15,258 bases of DNA from an uncultured Brevibacterium sp. (GTDB lineage: Bacteria; Actinomycetota; Actinomycetes; Actinomycetales; Brevibacteriaceae). The first letter of the stretch is position 1. The number at the start of each line of letters is the position of its first letter. Below the pieces are notes generated by a model. It saw only the letters and a list, made by a program, of their open reading frames with translations. It ran no database searches and had not been told where the DNA came from. This document shows, in pieces, positions 13,884-15,258 of the stretch. Made by a program: the position numbers and the translations under genes. The DNA lies in contig CABTZC010000016.1 of the NCBI GenBank assembly GCA_902489185.1, positions 1-15,258 on the forward strand, given 5' to 3'.

Positions 13884-14678
13884 ATGCACTCCCTCCGAAG
13901 AACTAAACATATGTCCCCATCCTCCTTATCCACCCGTATCCACGTGGGTGTAGCAGACGTTGAATCGTCGATTGAAACGATTGAGTCCTCCGGCGATTCG
14001 GCCCGGTCGTTTTTCGTTGTCCCAAAAAACAATTGGGAAGAATCAGTCGCACACATCAGTCAGGCCCGCGCTACCACCCTCCACAACGAGGTCCTTGTAC
14101 ACGTTTCGCACCTGTCGCCCCTTGGCATCACTGCTCTGCTTGAAATGCTGTCCGCATTTGGCGAAGTTTTGTCAACAGCTCAGTTATATGAGTTGGCTGT
14201 GCAACTCGAAGATAAAATTCAGTGTTTCGCACTTCTTAAGTCCGTTGCGAAATTGCAGGTCGCTACCCCCAGCATGTTTCAACACATCATGAGCTGGCTG
14301 CCTTCTTCGCGATTTATTGCAGAGGCCCACGGTTCAGTCCTTTCGATGAAAAAATCTTTCGAAGACCAGGACTTCCTGCTCAGCGACGAAGATGCGGTTC
14401 TTGTTTGCCGAGAAAATGGGCCACAGGCAGACCCTGACTTCTCATCCAAACTCACTGACCACATTCAGCCCTCCACGGTCATTTACCGCCAAACCGAGGA
14501 AACGAACTATTGGGGCGCAAAACCTGAGCAGGAGTGGTGCTTAGCTCCTGCCGATCTGGGCGTGCTGACACACTCGATTCAGGAACAATCCACCACATGC
14601 ACGTGGTGCAACGAACCTTTCGTGCCGCCGCACTGTCCCGTTTGTAGCGCCACCTCCCCAACTGGAGACAAAAAATGA
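13884..14678 (+). CDS. Zinc-ribbon protein encoded just upstream of cpaB
   Basis: I do not recognise this 264-residue soluble protein. It has no signal peptide or membrane helix. Residues 1-160 are mixed alpha/beta (IHVGVADVESSIETIES, FFVVPKNNW, LVHVSHLSPLGITALLEML), followed by a helical part (LYELAVQLEDKIQCFALL). The C-terminus carries a compact zinc ribbon, CTWCNEPFVPPHCPVC, with CxxC pairs C239/C242 and C251/C254 spaced by 8 residues. Its stop overlaps the cpaB start (ATGA), so it is coupled to pilus assembly and may be a cytoplasmic regulator or adaptor of it; this is inference from position. The start is uncertain: ATG 13884 gives the longest frame, and ATG 13911 begins MSPSSLSTRIHVGV; neither has a strong ribosome site. 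Confidence 0.75.
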   Translation: MHSLRRTKHMSPSSLSTRIHVGVADVESSIETIESSGDSARSFFVVPKNNWEESVAHISQARATTLHNEVLVHVSHLSPLGITALLEMLSAFGEVLSTAQLYELAVQLEDKIQCFALLKSVAKLQVATPSMFQHIMSWLPSSRFIAEAHGSVLSMKKSFEDQDFLLSDEDAVLVCRENGPQADPDFSSKLTDHIQPSTVIYRQTEETNYWGAKPEQEWCLAPADLGVLTHSIQEQSTTCTWCNEPFVPPHCPVCSATSPTGDKK

Positions 14679-15085
14679 ACCCAAAACAGAGACGCGGTCT
14701 TATCTTTATGATCGCAGCGACGCTCTTGGCAATCCTTGTGTTTGTTGGCGTCATTGCTTATGTGCAGAAAGTTAACTCCCAGGTCGGCCCGACCACGGAG
14801 GTGTACATAGCAAAAGAGGACATCGAAGCGTTTCAGCCTGTGGAGTTGGACAAACTCGAAACTCAGGAAGTTCCCAATCGCTACATCACCCCGCAAATGG
14901 TCACGAGCCCTGACCAAGTAGCCGGGCAAAAAGCGGCAACCAAAATTACAGCTGGTTCATTCGTCCAAACAGACATGGTCGAACCTGCGTCTTCACTGAA
15001 TGACGGGCAACGCGAAATAACCGTCATGTTCTCGGCAGCGGCAGGTGTAAGTGGTCGTGTGGCTCCCGGAAACAAGGTTGAGTGA
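14675..15085 (+). CDS. cpaB: Flp pilus assembly protein CpaB, truncated at a sequence junction
   Basis: The product resembles CpaB/RcpC, the periplasm-facing SAF-domain protein of Flp/Tad pilus assembly. It has a membrane helix (about residues 9-30) and a SAF-type domain (about 40-100: VYIAKEDIEAFQPVELDKL, VPNRYITPQMV, VAGQKAATKITAGSFV). It then begins the RcpC-type segment EITVMFSAAAGVSGRVAPGNKV, where homologues continue PG.KVDV for another 70-100 or more residues. Here the frame hits TGA at 15083, right after GNKVE, at the point where the sequence changes character. GGAG lies 7 bases before the ATG, which overlaps the preceding stop. Only about 136 residues remain of an expected 200-260. 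The break is most likely an assembly joint, so the native gene is probably intact. Confidence 0.85.
   Translation: MNPKQRRGLIFMIAATLLAILVFVGVIAYVQKVNSQVGPTTEVYIAKEDIEAFQPVELDKLETQEVPNRYITPQMVTSPDQVAGQKAATKITAGSFVQTDMVEPASSLNDGQREITVMFSAAAGVSGRVAPGNKVE
15074..15081. other. Suspected chimeric junction with 8-base shared sequence
   Basis: AAGGTTGA fits both sides. Left of it, it completes the CpaB codons for K-V-D/E; on the opposite strand it completes the SLNL codons of the PgeF-like fragment. To the right the sequence is visibly richer in G and C. The join could be a false assembly overlap or a microhomology-mediated rearrangement. Confidence 0.65.
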
Positions 15086-15214
15086 ATCGTAGGGCGCAGG
15101 GCTCACGCCGCCGTGCCGCGTCGTGAACGCGTGCACCGCGCCGCTCCCCGCGGCGGTGATGACATCGGACGTGTCGTAGATGAGACCGTTTACGTTCTGA
15201 CGGTCAGCGTGCGC
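15074..15214 (-). pseudogene. pgeF: N-terminal fragment of a PgeF/YfiH (laccase-domain) protein, probably foreign to this contig
   Basis: On the minus strand the frame open from 15214 reads ...NGLIYDTSDVITAAGSG, then AVHAFTTRHGGVSPAPYDSLN, ending at the junction. FTTRHGGVS.APY.SLN is the hallmark N-terminal motif of the PgeF/YfiH family (peptidoglycan editing factor, also annotated as polyphenol oxidase or laccase-domain protein). The rest of the protein, including its metal-binding Cys/His residues, is missing because the sequence turns into cpaB. No ATG or GTG is in frame before a stop at 15215-15217, except GTG 15136, which is too late; the N-terminus may therefore contain an error or use another start. 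The NGLIYDTSD lead-in recalls homologues from Firmicutes rather than actinobacteria, which is an impression only. Confidence 0.6.
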
Positions 15215-15258
15215 TCACTCCCGTGGAGCGACTATCTGACCGCGCTGCAAAAGGGAAA

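Noticed and set aside
15086..15258. Continuation of an open plus-strand frame after the cpaB stop (…VYVLTVSVRSLPWSDY…)
   Set aside because: It does not resemble the C-terminal part of CpaB and has no start codon with a ribosome site; it is antisense to the diagnostic PgeF motif, and open antisense frames are common in GC-rich DNA.

Overview
The window comes from an actinobacterium (Actinomycetota) of moderate GC content. The evidence is the compact divergent operons with short leaders, GTG starts, an ExaC-type aldehyde dehydrogenase paired with a DUF779 protein, a Flp/Tad-type prepilin with its A24 peptidase, and OmpA-domain lipoproteins in an apparently single-membrane cell. Genus cannot be fixed from the sequence. 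Everything from base 1 to 13739 is read from the minus strand; the last two native genes are read from the plus strand.

Layout from left to right. (1) 1-1900: the N-terminal 633 codons of a large secreted, Thr/Pro/Glu-rich surface protein that runs off the left edge. (2) 2084-4023: a two-gene operon, exaC followed by DUF779, for acetaldehyde oxidation. (3) 4147-9804: a tightly packed run read in the order 181-aa lipoprotein, OmpA lipoprotein 1, DUF192 protein, 410-aa anchored protein, 136-aa membrane protein, A24 prepilin peptidase and 173-aa membrane protein. (4) 9902-11782: a 131-aa four-helix membrane protein, preceded by a very long (477-aa) class III prepilin. (5) 11904-13739: OmpA lipoprotein 2, a close paralogue of lipoprotein 1, apparently with a leaderless promoter. 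(6) 13884-15085, divergent: a zinc-ribbon protein and a truncated cpaB, the start of a Tad/Flp pilus assembly operon.

Regions 3-6 read as one cell-surface module. CpaB and the A24 peptidase belong to the Flp/Tad pilus pathway, and the peptidase has an obvious substrate in the window: the oversized prepilin with an SGQGTIEY site. Two peptidoglycan-binding OmpA lipoproteins could anchor the apparatus in the wall. A second protein (410 aa) has the same Cys layout as the prepilin (three after the membrane helix, one near the C-terminus) but no processing site. The combination of giant prepilin, twin CxC-containing OmpA lipoproteins and the non-processed four-Cys protein is the most unusual biology here.

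The right end is suspect. At about 15074-15081 cpaB stops mid-domain and joins, through 8 bases of shared sequence, a GC-richer stretch that encodes on the minus strand the N-terminus of a PgeF/YfiH-family protein. This is most simply a chimeric contig end, so the cpaB truncation should not be read as biology without checking. No tRNA, rRNA, CRISPR array or insertion sequence was seen, and no gap between genes exceeds about 200 bases.
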